Assembly (NCBI GenBank): GCA_017962275.1
Contig: JAGCVQ010000009.1
Span: 1-35,171 of the forward strand
Source: Bacteroidales bacterium
GTDB taxonomy: Bacteria > Bacteroidota > Bacteroidia > Bacteroidales > WCHB1-69
Reading direction: 5' to 3'
DNA length: 35,171 bases
A program made the translations under genes and the position numbers. This document shows, one piece after another, positions 6,780 through 16,394 of this stretch. Under the pieces are notes generated by a model. That model was given only the letters and a program-made list of their open reading frames with translations, was not told the DNA's origin and did no database searches. Position 1 is the first letter of the stretch; every line of letters begins with the position of its first letter.

Positions 6780-7910
6780 ATGCGAAAAACGATAGAGTGC
6801 TGTGTTTTGTTGGTTTTGATGAGCTTGTGCTTGTCTCTTTCCGCGCAAAAATCGGTTACCGCTTATCAAGAATTGTACTCCGAAGCGGAGATTTTGGCCA
6901 ACAGCGGCATCTACGATGTAGCCAAGAGCTTCTATTTCGACGCGCTGAAGGTTGTGCCTTCGGGACGGAACGACCGTGAGGTGAAAACCAAGATCCGGCA
7001 GAAAATCCTGAATATGGAATGCTACCAGCGGTTCTTTCACCTGATGGACCAGGCGAATGAGCTGGAGCAGCTGCAGGATTTCGAGAGCGCCCAGAAATAC
7101 TTCACGGACGCGATGAGTTATGCGGAGGATGAAAATCTTGATATTCAACATCTTGATTCGTTGAAGTCACGTCTCCAGATGGTGCAGCAGACGGCCGACC
7201 TCTGCAAGAATCTCTGTCGCATCGAACTCTTGAACATGGAGGGCAGCTATGCCGAGGCCCGAAGCCTCTATTACCAGTGGGTGGAGCAGGCCGAAAGCTA
7301 TGGCTATAAGTGGAAAAAGTATCATTTTCCCGAATCTTTTATCCAGAAAGTGGATTCCATCACCGATTTCTTGGATGCGGAGCGGAACAATTCGTTGGTC
7401 TATCATTCGGTTTTCCCGGAAGAGTATGTGGTGATGGACGACTACCTTTTCCAGCTTCTCAACACCACCGCCTGCCAGAACCCGCAGCCTATCGAATCGG
7501 ACATCACCTTCGTGGTCTCGTTGGACACCAACGGCGTTGTGGAGATGTATGTTAATGGGAATCAGACGGATAACGCGTTCAATACGGCCCTGCTGCAGGA
7601 TGTGAACCTGCGGATGTCGCAGCCCTACCGCTACGGTTTTTCCATACCTGTGAGAGAAGAGCTCCGCTACCATATCTCCTCCAACAGTACTTCGGTTTGG
7701 GTCAAGAAGACCAATAAGGGTTACGTGGTGAAAGACCAGGCGTTGGACAAGCTGTACGCCAAGGAGTTCCGTTCGGAGCTCGCCTCCGCTCCCGCCGGAA
7801 AGTACTATTTCCAGATCCACCAGAACGTCATCGACAACCATGCGCTTTCCACCGTCCGCCTGACCAAGGCCAAGGGCGACAAGGCGAAGAAATGGCTGAA
7901 AACTCGGTAG
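6780..7910 (+). CDS. Exported TPR-like helical protein of unknown function
   Basis: From the ATG at 6780 the product has 376 residues, starting MRKTIECCVLLV with a signal peptide ending near LSAQ (about residue 22). An earlier in-frame ATG at 6726 lies before the promoter's expected transcription start and is rejected. Residues 30-180 are helical with tetratricopeptide-like spacing (YDVAKSFYFDAL, FESAQKYFTDAM, YAEARSLYYQW). The second half is more beta-rich, ending with a motif around GKYYFQIHQN. I do not recognise a family; a periplasmic or cell-surface scaffold role would be a guess. The final codons KTR are followed directly by the TAG of a 28-bp palindrome (7907-7934), so the element supplies the stop codon. 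Confidence 0.8.
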   Translation: MRKTIECCVLLVLMSLCLSLSAQKSVTAYQELYSEAEILANSGIYDVAKSFYFDALKVVPSGRNDREVKTKIRQKILNMECYQRFFHLMDQANELEQLQDFESAQKYFTDAMSYAEDENLDIQHLDSLKSRLQMVQQTADLCKNLCRIELLNMEGSYAEARSLYYQWVEQAESYGYKWKKYHFPESFIQKVDSITDFLDAERNNSLVYHSVFPEEYVVMDDYLFQLLNTTACQNPQPIESDITFVVSLDTNGVVEMYVNGNQTDNAFNTALLQDVNLRMSQPYRYGFSIPVREELRYHISSNSTSVWVKKTNKGYVVKDQALDKLYAKEFRSELASAPAGKYYFQIHQNVIDNHALSTVRLTKAKGDKAKKWLKTR

Positions 7911-7934
7911 AGACGCAAAATTTTGCGTCTCTAC
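7907..7934. repeat. 28-bp palindromic element (copy 4), supplies a stop codon
   Basis: A perfect 28-nt palindrome with arms GTAGAGACG and CGTCTCTAC and centre CAAAATTTTG. Its second to fourth bases (7908-7910) are the TAG stop of the preceding gene. Read as an RNA hairpin it could also act in termination, although no U tract follows. Confidence 0.92.
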
Positions 7935-8055
7935 AACACGCACAACATCTCCACACACCTTGTGCATAGTGTTATTTCTATCATCGTTTTTTTCCACAAT
8001 TTTTTTGTAACCTTTTCGTTATTTTGCGTCATATAAGTATAAACGTATAAAAAAC

Positions 8056-8955
8056 ATGATTATGAAGAAGGTTTTGATTTTAAGTTTGTGCGCTGTGTTA
8101 TGCGCCGCCCTGACCTCCTGCGAGAAGGAGAAATCCGGAGTGTACAACCCGAAAAAGAAAATCCAGAAGATTTATTACGAAAACAATGGTGAAAAAGTGC
8201 TGGACCAAGTGTGGAATTGGAATGATAAAACCCTTTCCAGCATAGATTATTATTATAACGGGGCGGTTTGGTATGTAGATCAATATTTCTATGATGAAGA
8301 CAATCGAATCAAGATGATCAAAGAAGATGAGGATTTTCTTGAATTCAGCTACGAAAACGACCTCCTTACAACCATTAACTATTATTGGATAGATTATGAA
8401 GAGTTGGAGGAGACATACAAGCTGTATTATGACAATAAAAAACTGTCAAAAATCGAATTTGTGGCATACGATATGCCTGAAAAGAGCAACCACAAAAGTC
8501 ACCTTAATCCTTTGTCAAGGTTGATTCCGCAGGGGGCTGAAGTTCTGGAGAAGCAGATTCAAAAGCTGAAATCCAGCCAAAAAGGAGACCAAAAAATCAT
8601 CCTTGAGTTCACATGGGAAGGCAAGAATGTCAGTCGTATTTTGGCGTATCTTGAAGGGGACAACGAGGATGTCATGGAGGCCACTTTCACATACGACAAC
8701 AAAATCAATCCCTTGAAAGGTTGGACTCAGCTTTGGTTTGATTATGTGATAGGGACATGGGATGACGAATATTTCACCTATACGAACACTGGAAATGTGT
8801 TGACCGCTGTCTATAGTTATGACTATGCAGGAGCGGAATATGACCACTCAGCCACGGATTACACTTACGAATACGAAGGGAAATATCCTGTGAAGGTGAC
8901 TGCTGTTGCGGAAGGTAGTAGTAATCCTTATTTTGTCCGTTATTACGAATACTAA
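8056..8955 (+). CDS. Surface lipoprotein with YD-like strand repeats, unknown function
   Basis: The 299-residue product starts MIMKKVLILSLCAVL; translation may begin at 8056 or at the second ATG (8062). The lipobox ALTSC gives a lipidated cysteine near residue 22, and the next residues EKEK are charged, which in Bacteroidetes often goes with surface export. The mature protein is a series of strand pairs rich in Tyr, Asn and Asp (KKIQKIYYENNG, LSSIDYYYNGAVWYVDQYFYD, LLTTINYYWIDYE, NVLTAVYSYDY), like YD/RHS-type or DUF4595-like lipoproteins of Bacteroidales. I cannot assign a binding partner. A loose -7-like TATTTTGC at 8020-8027 lies upstream. It appears to be a single-gene unit. Confidence 0.78.
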   Translation: MIMKKVLILSLCAVLCAALTSCEKEKSGVYNPKKKIQKIYYENNGEKVLDQVWNWNDKTLSSIDYYYNGAVWYVDQYFYDEDNRIKMIKEDEDFLEFSYENDLLTTINYYWIDYEELEETYKLYYDNKKLSKIEFVAYDMPEKSNHKSHLNPLSRLIPQGAEVLEKQIQKLKSSQKGDQKIILEFTWEGKNVSRILAYLEGDNEDVMEATFTYDNKINPLKGWTQLWFDYVIGTWDDEYFTYTNTGNVLTAVYSYDYAGAEYDHSATDYTYEYEGKYPVKVTAVAEGSSNPYFVRYYEY

Positions 8956-8985
8956 TTTATCTTAAGTTTTCTTGAAATATCCCTT

Positions 8986-9013
8986 GTAGAGACGTTGCGC
9001 GCAACGTCTCTAC
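8986..9013. repeat. 28-bp palindromic element (copy 5), intergenic
   Basis: A perfect 28-nt palindrome with arms GTAGAGACG and CGTCTCTAC and centre TTGCGCGCAA. It lies 30 bases after the lipoprotein stop and 20 bases before the -7 box of the next gene, so it could insulate the two transcription units. Confidence 0.92.
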
Positions 9014-9033
9014 ATTTGTCTTGAAAAAAAGCG

Positions 9034-9042
9034 TATTTTTGC
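9034..9042 (+). promoter_or_regulatory. -7 promoter box, gldA-like gene
   Basis: TATTTTTGC matches TAnnTTTGC, with TTTG at 9015-9018 as a possible but closely spaced upstream box. Transcription would start about 15 bases before the ATG at 9064. Confidence 0.6.
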
Positions 9043-9063
9043 GCCTTTATTTGAAAAAAGAGC

Positions 9064-9807
9064 ATGTCAATAATAGTCAACAACGTTACCAAGGTTTTCG
9101 GGGAGCAATACGCCCTCAACAAGGTCAGTTTTGAAGCGAAAAAAGGCGAAATCGTCGGCTTTTTGGGGCCGAACGGCGCCGGAAAGACCACGATGATGAA
9201 AATCATCACCGGACTGATTCCGCCCACAGAGGGCGATGTCTCCGTCTGCGGCCTCGATATTTGGAAGGATTCTCTGAAACTGCGGCAGATCGTCGGCTAC
9301 CTCTCCGAGGCCAACCCGCTCTATTACGACATGTATGTGCGGGAGTTCTTGGAGTTCGTGGCGGGCGTTTTCCACCTGAAAGACAAGAAAAAAGCGGTGG
9401 ATGAGGTGATTGAACTGACAGGCCTCACGCCTGAACAGCACAAGAAAATCGGGGCGTTGTCGCGAGGTTACAAACAGCGTGTCGGCATCGCACAAGCCTT
9501 GATTCACAACCCCGAAGTGCTGATTCTCGATGAGCCCACCACCGGTCTCGACCCGAACCAACTGATTGAAATCCGCGAACTTATCCGTTCCTTCGGCAAA
9601 AACCGCACCGTGCTGCTCTCCACCCACATCATGCAGGAGGTGCAGGCCATGTGCGACCACGTGATCATCATCAACAAGGGAAAACTCGTGGCCGACACCC
9701 TGACCAAGGACCTCCATCTCCTCGCCGAGAAGGTCGGTCTCAAAACCGCCGCCGACCTCGACGCGCTTGGCATGGAGCAGTTGTTCCACAAGTTGACGCA
9801 AGAATGA
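9064..9807 (+). CDS. gldA: ABC transporter ATP-binding protein, GldA-like
   Basis: A 247-residue ABC ATPase with all nucleotide-binding motifs: Walker A GPNGAGKTT (about residues 35-43), Q-loop region GYLSEANPLYYDMYVREFLEF, signature LSRGYKQRVG, Walker B VLILDEPTTGLDP and switch histidine LLSTHIM. The YLSEANPLY segment and signature variant LSRGYKQR are those of GldA, the ATPase of the gliding-associated GldAFG transporter of Bacteroidota. The C-terminus is shorter than in Flavobacterium GldA (about 300 residues) and ends in the LEELF-type motif MEQLFHKLTQE seen in other ABC-2 exporters. No permease genes (gldF, gldG) are adjacent, so it may work with a transporter encoded elsewhere. Non-motile Bacteroidales also carry such genes, so motility cannot be inferred. 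Confidence 0.82.
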   Translation: MSIIVNNVTKVFGEQYALNKVSFEAKKGEIVGFLGPNGAGKTTMMKIITGLIPPTEGDVSVCGLDIWKDSLKLRQIVGYLSEANPLYYDMYVREFLEFVAGVFHLKDKKKAVDEVIELTGLTPEQHKKIGALSRGYKQRVGIAQALIHNPEVLILDEPTTGLDPNQLIEIRELIRSFGKNRTVLLSTHIMQEVQAMCDHVIIINKGKLVADTLTKDLHLLAEKVGLKTAADLDALGMEQLFHKLTQE

Positions 9808-9835
9808 TATTACGTGCTCTTGCGAGTACGGGGTT

Positions 9836-9861
9836 CCGTCTCCTCCTGACGTCGGAGACGG
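9836..9861. repeat. Hairpin between gldA-like and molybdopterin-fold genes
   Basis: CCGTCTCC (9836-9843) pairs with GGAGACGG (9854-9861) around a 10-nt loop. The arms resemble the GTCTC/GAGAC core of the 28-bp elements but the order and length differ, so it is listed separately. No U tract follows. Confidence 0.55.
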
Positions 9862-9892
9862 GATGACGAATCTTGAACGATACTATTTGATT

Positions 9893-11221
9893 ATGAGTGA
9901 ACGTATTACGAAATCATATATACGAAAGGACGGGAAGTTGGTTGAGGTCTCGTTTGAAGAGGCGTTCCAGTATATCGCCCAAAAGCTGTCTGTTGCGGAA
10001 GAGAATCAGACATTGGTGATGAGCTCCGGCAGCTATTCCAACGAGACGCTCTATCTGCTGCAACGGTTAGCCCGTACCGTGTTGAACACCAATGCGTTGG
10101 GTTCGTTCGACTACTACCGTCGCGGCACGGATTTCTTCGCCGACAAGAACGACATTGTGCCGTTCGCGGAATTGTTCCAATCTGACAAATTCTATTGCAT
10201 TTTCGAGAAACCCGATGGTGACGTTGACGGTGGTATAGAGACGCAAAATTTTGCGTCGCTACAGATCCCGGAAACCTTGAAGGCCGTCCTCGAAATCCTG
10301 CACCGTTGTCCCGGCACCCCGCGCTATTGGTTCAACACCCCCGGCACCCTGACCATTACGGATTATTACGCCTTCTTCCGTTGCGTCAACTTCTACCTGA
10401 TTCAGCATCATCTGGAGAAGGGCATCTATGTGGATCTTTTGGGTAAGAACTACGGGGCTTACAAGCAGGCATTGTTGGCGGATGATTATGAGGCGTTGTT
10501 ACGGAAGAATAACCTGCAAGACACTGATATACAGCTGTTTGTTGATGATTTGTTAAAAGTTTCCACCCCCGCGTTCATCGTGTGGGAACGGTGGCTGACG
10601 GAAGAGGCATACCACGAGTTGGAGAACCTCTGCATGTTGTTAGACATCCAGTCGAAGCCCGCGACAGGCTTCCTCACCATCAAGAGTGAGCTGAACAGTC
10701 AGGGTTTGCACGACATGGGACTCTTCCCGCAGGTCGCACCCGGCGGACATGCGTTGGACGACGGGATGCGGCAGAAGATGGAGGCCGTGTTGGGAACCCC
10801 TGTCTGCGCCGCGCCCGTGGATGTTCCCGCGACGATTGACCGTGCCGGTTTCCGCAACGTGCTGCTCTGGAATGCGCTGAATGTTGAGGTGCCGCAAGAT
10901 ATTGTCGATCAGGTGGCTAAGGCGGACTTTGCCTTATTGCAGACCGCTTATCTGCCGGAGAATGCCGATGCTTACGATGTCATTCTGCCCGCCAATCTGC
11001 CCGAGGAGGTTTCCGGTACCTACACCGACACGGCAAAGGTGCCCCACAACTTCGTGGCAGAAGCAGAGAATACCTTGGAATACAACAATTTACAGCAGAT
11101 TGCAAAGATAGCGGAACGCTTCGGATTCACCTTCCCGGACAATAAGGACGAGGTTTTCTTGGAATACATCTCCTTCATGGAGGCTGGATGCCATAGCAGT
11201 GAAAGGCACTTCTTTCGGTAG
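9893..11221 (+). CDS. Molybdopterin-oxidoreductase-like protein lacking the cluster and active-site motifs
   Basis: The 442-residue product (ATG at 9893; an ATG at 9863 would add ten residues) resembles the molybdopterin-binding body of formate dehydrogenase/NuoG proteins. It opens with ITKSYIRKDGKLVEVSFEEAFQYIA, the usual start of that domain, has SSGSYSNETLYLLQRLARTVL like the nearby strand-helix, and NSQGLHDMGLFP like the NxQGxxDMGxxP loop of formate dehydrogenases. It lacks the N-terminal CxxC[4Fe-4S] domain and shows no Cys/Sec active-site residue at the expected place, so it may be a structural or degenerate subunit like the NuoG C-terminal domain. A role with a hydrogenase or formate/NADH complex is an inference from the redox genes nearby. 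Residues 115-124 come from a 28-bp palindrome inserted in frame. The stop TAG lies in a short related palindrome. Confidence 0.72.
   Translation: MSERITKSYIRKDGKLVEVSFEEAFQYIAQKLSVAEENQTLVMSSGSYSNETLYLLQRLARTVLNTNALGSFDYYRRGTDFFADKNDIVPFAELFQSDKFYCIFEKPDGDVDGGIETQNFASLQIPETLKAVLEILHRCPGTPRYWFNTPGTLTITDYYAFFRCVNFYLIQHHLEKGIYVDLLGKNYGAYKQALLADDYEALLRKNNLQDTDIQLFVDDLLKVSTPAFIVWERWLTEEAYHELENLCMLLDIQSKPATGFLTIKSELNSQGLHDMGLFPQVAPGGHALDDGMRQKMEAVLGTPVCAAPVDVPATIDRAGFRNVLLWNALNVEVPQDIVDQVAKADFALLQTAYLPENADAYDVILPANLPEEVSGTYTDTAKVPHNFVAEAENTLEYNNLQQIAKIAERFGFTFPDNKDEVFLEYISFMEAGCHSSERHFFR
10235..10262. repeat. 28-bp palindromic element (copy 6), in frame inside a gene
   Basis: ATAGAGACG, centre CAAAATTTTG, right arm CGTCGCTAC: two changes from the perfect copy 4. 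It begins on a codon of the molybdopterin-fold gene and encodes I-E-T-Q-N-F-A-S-L plus the first base of Gln, the same phase and nearly the same peptide as copy 2 in an unrelated gene. Confidence 0.88.
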
Positions 11222-11237
11222 AGGTACGCTCTACCCA
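11217..11237. repeat. Short GGTAGAG-GTAC-GCTCTACC palindrome at a gene end
   Basis: An inverted repeat with arms GGTAGAG and CTCTACC that includes the TAG stop (11219-11221) of the molybdopterin-fold gene. The arms share GTAGAG/CTCTAC with the 28-bp family but the centre is much shorter, so it may be an internally deleted member. Confidence 0.6.
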
Positions 11238-11257
11238 AGCTGCTCATTCGGCCACGA

Positions 11258-11287
11258 CCGACAGTGCTCCGACAGTGCTCCGACAGT
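11258..11287. repeat. 11-bp tandem repeat, 2.7 units
   Basis: CCGACAGTGCT at 11258-11268 and 11269-11279, then CCGACAGT at 11280-11287. Intergenic, upstream of valS. Confidence 0.8.
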
Positions 11288-11316
11288 AGAGCGACGTAAT
11301 ACCTTGCCAAGACCGT

Positions 11317-11346
11317 CTAACCGTGTAACCACCTAACCGTGTAACC
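11317..11346. repeat. Direct repeat CTAACCGTGTAACC
   Basis: Two identical 14-base copies (11317-11330 and 11333-11346, one base offset possible in the first unit) separated by two bases, just upstream of the valS -7 box. Similar TAACC units occur at 14245-14283. Confidence 0.7.
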
Positions 11347-11357
11347 CAAAAAAATAC

Positions 11358-11366
11358 TATCTTTGC
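11358..11366 (+). promoter_or_regulatory. -7 promoter box, valS
   Basis: TATCTTTGC matches TAnnTTTGC. Transcription would start near 11372 and leave a leader of about 48 bases before the valS ATG. Confidence 0.6.
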
Positions 11367-11419
11367 CGCTTGTCAAAAAAAGACCTAATAATCCATTAAG
11401 TACCTAATATTCAATAGAT

Positions 11420-14059
<2,640 letters not shown>

Positions 14060-14060
14060 T

Positions 14061-14231
14061 ATGAAAGCGGTACTGCGCTACTTTATCCTGTTGGCCGCTT
14101 TGCTGATCCCCATCACCTTCTCCAGTCTGAAAGACCGGTTCCCGATGGTGCTGGGCATCACCCTCGGCGTGACCTTGGCCTATTGGGGCATGTATTTCTG
14201 GATGAAGAAAAAAGGTAGGGGCGAACAATAA
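14061..14231 (+). CDS. 56-residue membrane microprotein downstream of valS
   Basis: A small ORF starts one base after the valS TAG (14057-14059) and encodes 56 residues: MKAVLRYFILLAALLIPITF, a short polar turn with SSLKDRFP, then a second hydrophobic segment MVLGITLGVTLAYWGMYFW and a basic tail MKKKGRGEQ. This predicts two membrane helices with a hairpin topology. I do not recognise a family. The ORF is credible because of its tight spacing to valS, its codon use like the neighbours, and the positively charged ends. Its last five codons and TAA lie within a 28-bp palindrome (14215-14242), so the natural C-terminus has probably been changed by the element. Confidence 0.62.
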   Translation: MKAVLRYFILLAALLIPITFSSLKDRFPMVLGITLGVTLAYWGMYFWMKKKGRGEQ

Positions 14232-14242
14232 TTCGCCCCTAC
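14215..14242. repeat. 28-bp palindromic element (copy 7), overlaps a gene end
   Basis: Arms GTAGGGGCGAA and TTCGCCCCTAC around a 6-nt centre, 28 bases long like the others and nearly the same as copy 3. It holds the last codons and the TAA (14229-14231) of the membrane microprotein gene. Confidence 0.85.
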
Positions 14243-14244
14243 AC

Positions 14245-14283
14245 CTTAACCCTTTAACCATGTAACCCTCTAACCCTTTAACC
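14245..14283. repeat. TAACCC-type tandem units
   Basis: A run of 7-9-base units of the form TTAACCCT, TTAACCAT, GTAACCCT, CTAACCCT, TTAACCT between the microprotein and the convergent transporter gene. The last units overlap the transporter's 3' end by a few bases. Related units lie at 11317-11346. Confidence 0.7.
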
Positions 14284-15828
14284 TCTCCTCTTCCAATACC
14301 CCTCCATCTCCTCCAACGACTTCCCCGTCGTTTCCGGCACCATCTTCCAGATGAAGAGGGCCGCGAGGACACCCATCAGACCGTAAATCCAATACGAGAA
14401 GCCGTGGTTGAACATCGCGGTGAGGGTCTCGTTTTTGTCGAGCATCGGGAAGGTCCAGGAGACTAAGAAGTTGGAAATCCATTGGGAGGCCACGGCGATG
14501 CTCATCACCATGGAACGGATGGAGTTGGGGAAGATTTCGGAGAGCAGCACCCAGCAGACGGGTCCCCACGACATGGCGAAACCGGCCGTATAGACCAACA
14601 TGCAGATGAGCGAGCCGATACCCACGCTGTGCAGGTAGAATGTGGTGCCGAGGATGAACATGGAGATCGCCATCACCAATGCCCCGACGATCATCAGCGG
14701 GCGGCGGCCGAATTTATCGACCGTTAGGATGGCGAGGATAGTGAAGCTCAGGTTCACGGCACCCACGATAATTTGCTGTAACAGAGCGGTGTCCGTGGCC
14801 GCGCCCATGGTCTTGAAGATTTCCGGCGCATAGTAAAGCACCACATTGATGCCGATGAACTGCTGCAGCGAGGCCAACAGCACGCCCACGATGATGATGG
14901 GGAATCCGTAGGAACGAATCGGATATATCAATGCGACGAGGAAGCTGAAAACCAACGCGATACCGAATGCACTATTCACCTTACAGAGTTTCAGGATGAC
15001 GAACAGGATGACGAAGAGGCCGGCCCACGACAGGATGGAACGATAGTAGGGACGCATGGAGGGTGCCTTTTCGGACAAGCTCTCGCGGATGGATGCCATT
15101 TCGCTTTCCGCCCCGTTGCCGGAGATTTTCTGTAGCACGGTCAGGGCTCTTTCCTCGCGGCCGCGCATGACCATGTAACGCGGGGTTTCTGGCACGAACA
15201 ACAAGGTGATGAAGAACAGCGTGGCGGGGATGATTTCGGAGGCGAACATCCAGCGCCAGCCTGTGGTGTGCAGCCAGTCGGCGTCGCCCTGCCGCGCAAT
15301 GGCGTAGTTCACAAAGTAGATGACCAACATGCCGAAAATGATGGCGAACTGGTTCCAGGAGACCAGCGTGCCGCGTTTGTCGGCCGGCGCGATTTCGGCA
15401 ATGTACATCGGGGAGACCATGGAGGCCAGTCCGACGCCGATGCCGCCGATAATACGATAGGTGACAAAGTGGTAGAGGAAGGTGTGGTCTCCGCTGCCGG
15501 GCGTTCCCCAGAAGAGTTCAGGCCATGCCGAGCCGATGGCGGAGAGCAGGAACAGGATGGCGGCAATCTGCAACGACGGCTTTCGCCCGAAACGCTGCGA
15601 CAGCCATCCGGCGGCACAAGCTCCTAATATACAGCCGATTAGTGCGCTACTCACGACAAAGCCCTCCAGCGAACTGGCTTGGGCGAGCGGCAGTCCTTGC
15701 GGTTCGATGAAGAACACCCGTAGCGATTCCACCGTACCGGAAATCACGGCGGTGTCGTAGCCGAACAACAGTCCCCCCAAAGTGGCTACCAATGTGAGTG
15801 CGATGATATAAAGCTTGTTACCTTTCAT
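14278..15828 (-). CDS. Sugar porter family MFS transporter (XylE-like proton symporter)
   Basis: The 516-residue protein is an inner-membrane sugar transporter of the major facilitator superfamily, sugar porter branch. It has about 12 hydrophobic segments and the family signatures: GGLLFGYDTAVISG in helix 1, the loop motif SQRFGRKPSL, PETPRYMVMRGREERA before the central loop, GINVVLYYAPEIF in helix 7, DKFGRRPLM between helices 8 and 9, WGPVCWVLLSEIFP in helix 10 and PETTGKSLEEME after helix 12. XylE and related proteins import pentoses or hexoses with protons; the exact sugar cannot be told. No sugar-use genes are adjacent. The ATG at 15828 lies 32 bases from a good -7 box. The gene is convergent with valS and its microprotein. 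Confidence 0.93.
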   Translation of the reverse strand: MKGNKLYIIALTLVATLGGLLFGYDTAVISGTVESLRVFFIEPQGLPLAQASSLEGFVVSSALIGCILGACAAGWLSQRFGRKPSLQIAAILFLLSAIGSAWPELFWGTPGSGDHTFLYHFVTYRIIGGIGVGLASMVSPMYIAEIAPADKRGTLVSWNQFAIIFGMLVIYFVNYAIARQGDADWLHTTGWRWMFASEIIPATLFFITLLFVPETPRYMVMRGREERALTVLQKISGNGAESEMASIRESLSEKAPSMRPYYRSILSWAGLFVILFVILKLCKVNSAFGIALVFSFLVALIYPIRSYGFPIIIVGVLLASLQQFIGINVVLYYAPEIFKTMGAATDTALLQQIIVGAVNLSFTILAILTVDKFGRRPLMIVGALVMAISMFILGTTFYLHSVGIGSLICMLVYTAGFAMSWGPVCWVLLSEIFPNSIRSMVMSIAVASQWISNFLVSWTFPMLDKNETLTAMFNHGFSYWIYGLMGVLAALFIWKMVPETTGKSLEEMEGYWKRRG

Positions 15829-15859
15829 AGTATCAATATTTTACGTTCATTTTCAAGGC

Positions 15860-15868
15860 GCAAAGATA
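15860..15868 (-). promoter_or_regulatory. -7 promoter box, sugar porter gene
   Basis: On the minus strand this reads TATCTTTGC, matching TAnnTTTGC, with transcription expected to start near 15855. The 150 bases to the right, up to the ferredoxin promoter, contain no other recognised signal. Confidence 0.62.
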
Positions 15869-15984
15869 GCATTTTTTTAGTCGTGTTAAACTTCCGCCCT
15901 GCACGATGTCTAACGCCCTGAAATAACGAACCGAAACCGTTTAATAAAATTTTTCACCGAGTGCGCAACGATTCATAAAAAGTG

Positions 15985-15993
15985 TATTTTTGC
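15985..15993 (+). promoter_or_regulatory. -7 promoter box, ferredoxin gene
   Basis: TATTTTTGC matches TAnnTTTGC and stands 27 bases before the ATG at 16021. This supports the later ATG over the in-frame ATG at 15982, which lies upstream of the box. Confidence 0.65.
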
Positions 15994-16020
15994 GGCTCAA
16001 TCAACAACCAAAAAAGTATT

Positions 16021-16191
16021 ATGGCTTACAAAATTAGTGAAGATCTTTGCGCCGCTTGCGGAACCTGCATCGGCGAATGCCCTCAAGAGGCTATCTCTGA
16101 AGGCGCTGCTTACTCCATCAACCCCGATCTCTGCATCGAATGCGGAGCTTGCGCTGACGTTTGTCCGTGCGAGGCCATCAGCCTGGAGTAG
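16021..16191 (+). CDS. 2[4Fe-4S] ferredoxin
   Basis: A 56-residue bacterial-type ferredoxin with two cluster motifs: CAACGTCIGECP (Cys9, Cys12, Cys15, Cys19 region) and CIECGACADVCPCEAI, both CX2CX2CX3C. It carries low-potential electrons in the cytoplasm, for example between pyruvate:ferredoxin oxidoreductase and [FeFe]-hydrogenase; HydG and TM1266 in the same window make that role reasonable but not proven. The size is that of clostridial-type ferredoxins. It is monocistronic, with its own promoter and a strong terminator just downstream. Confidence 0.96.
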   Translation: MAYKISEDLCAACGTCIGECPQEAISEGAAYSINPDLCIECGACADVCPCEAISLE

Positions 16192-16215
16192 TAGTCAGAC
16201 ATCTTTTGTCTAACA

Positions 16216-16254
16216 AAAACAGAAGAGACACGGATTCCGTGTCTCTTCTGTTTT
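16216..16254. terminator. Strong terminator hairpin after the ferredoxin gene
   Basis: A 19-base arm at 16216-16234, starting AAAACAGAAGAG, is perfectly complementary to 16236-16254, ending CTTCTGTTTT. The flanking A and T runs make it a bidirectional rho-independent terminator. Confidence 0.88.
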
Positions 16255-16285
16255 AGGCAACAGGCAATAGATATTATTGAAAAGT

Positions 16286-16362
16286 ATTCCTTAAGCAGTC
16301 CCGGAGGGACAACACGCACGGAGTGCAATTAACACCACATAAGGCGAAGCCGCAATGTGGTG
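16286..16362. repeat. Composite two-hairpin repeat, copy B
   Basis: In plus-strand order: TTCCTTAAGCA, hairpin GTCCC-GGA-GGGAC, spacer with CGCACGGAGTGCAATTAA, then the outer hairpin CACCACAT (16333-16340) / ATGTGGTG (16355-16362) with inner GGC-GAA-GCC. It matches copy C (20838-20915) as an inverted copy over its whole length, about 77 bases. A GCGAAGCCGCG tail follows at 16362-16372. Confidence 0.88.
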
Positions 16363-16394
16363 CGAAGCCGCGATGCGTGGCTTACTGCTAAATT

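Noticed and set aside
9064..9807. Truncated gldA pseudogene
   Set aside because: It is shorter than Flavobacterium GldA but has every ATPase motif and a normal ABC-2-type C-terminal ending, so it is probably intact.
16216..16254. The 39-base inverted repeat after the ferredoxin as a ninth palindromic element
   Set aside because: Its arms contain AGAGACACGG but not the GTAG ends or the 28-base length, and it has A/T runs at both ends; it fits a terminator.
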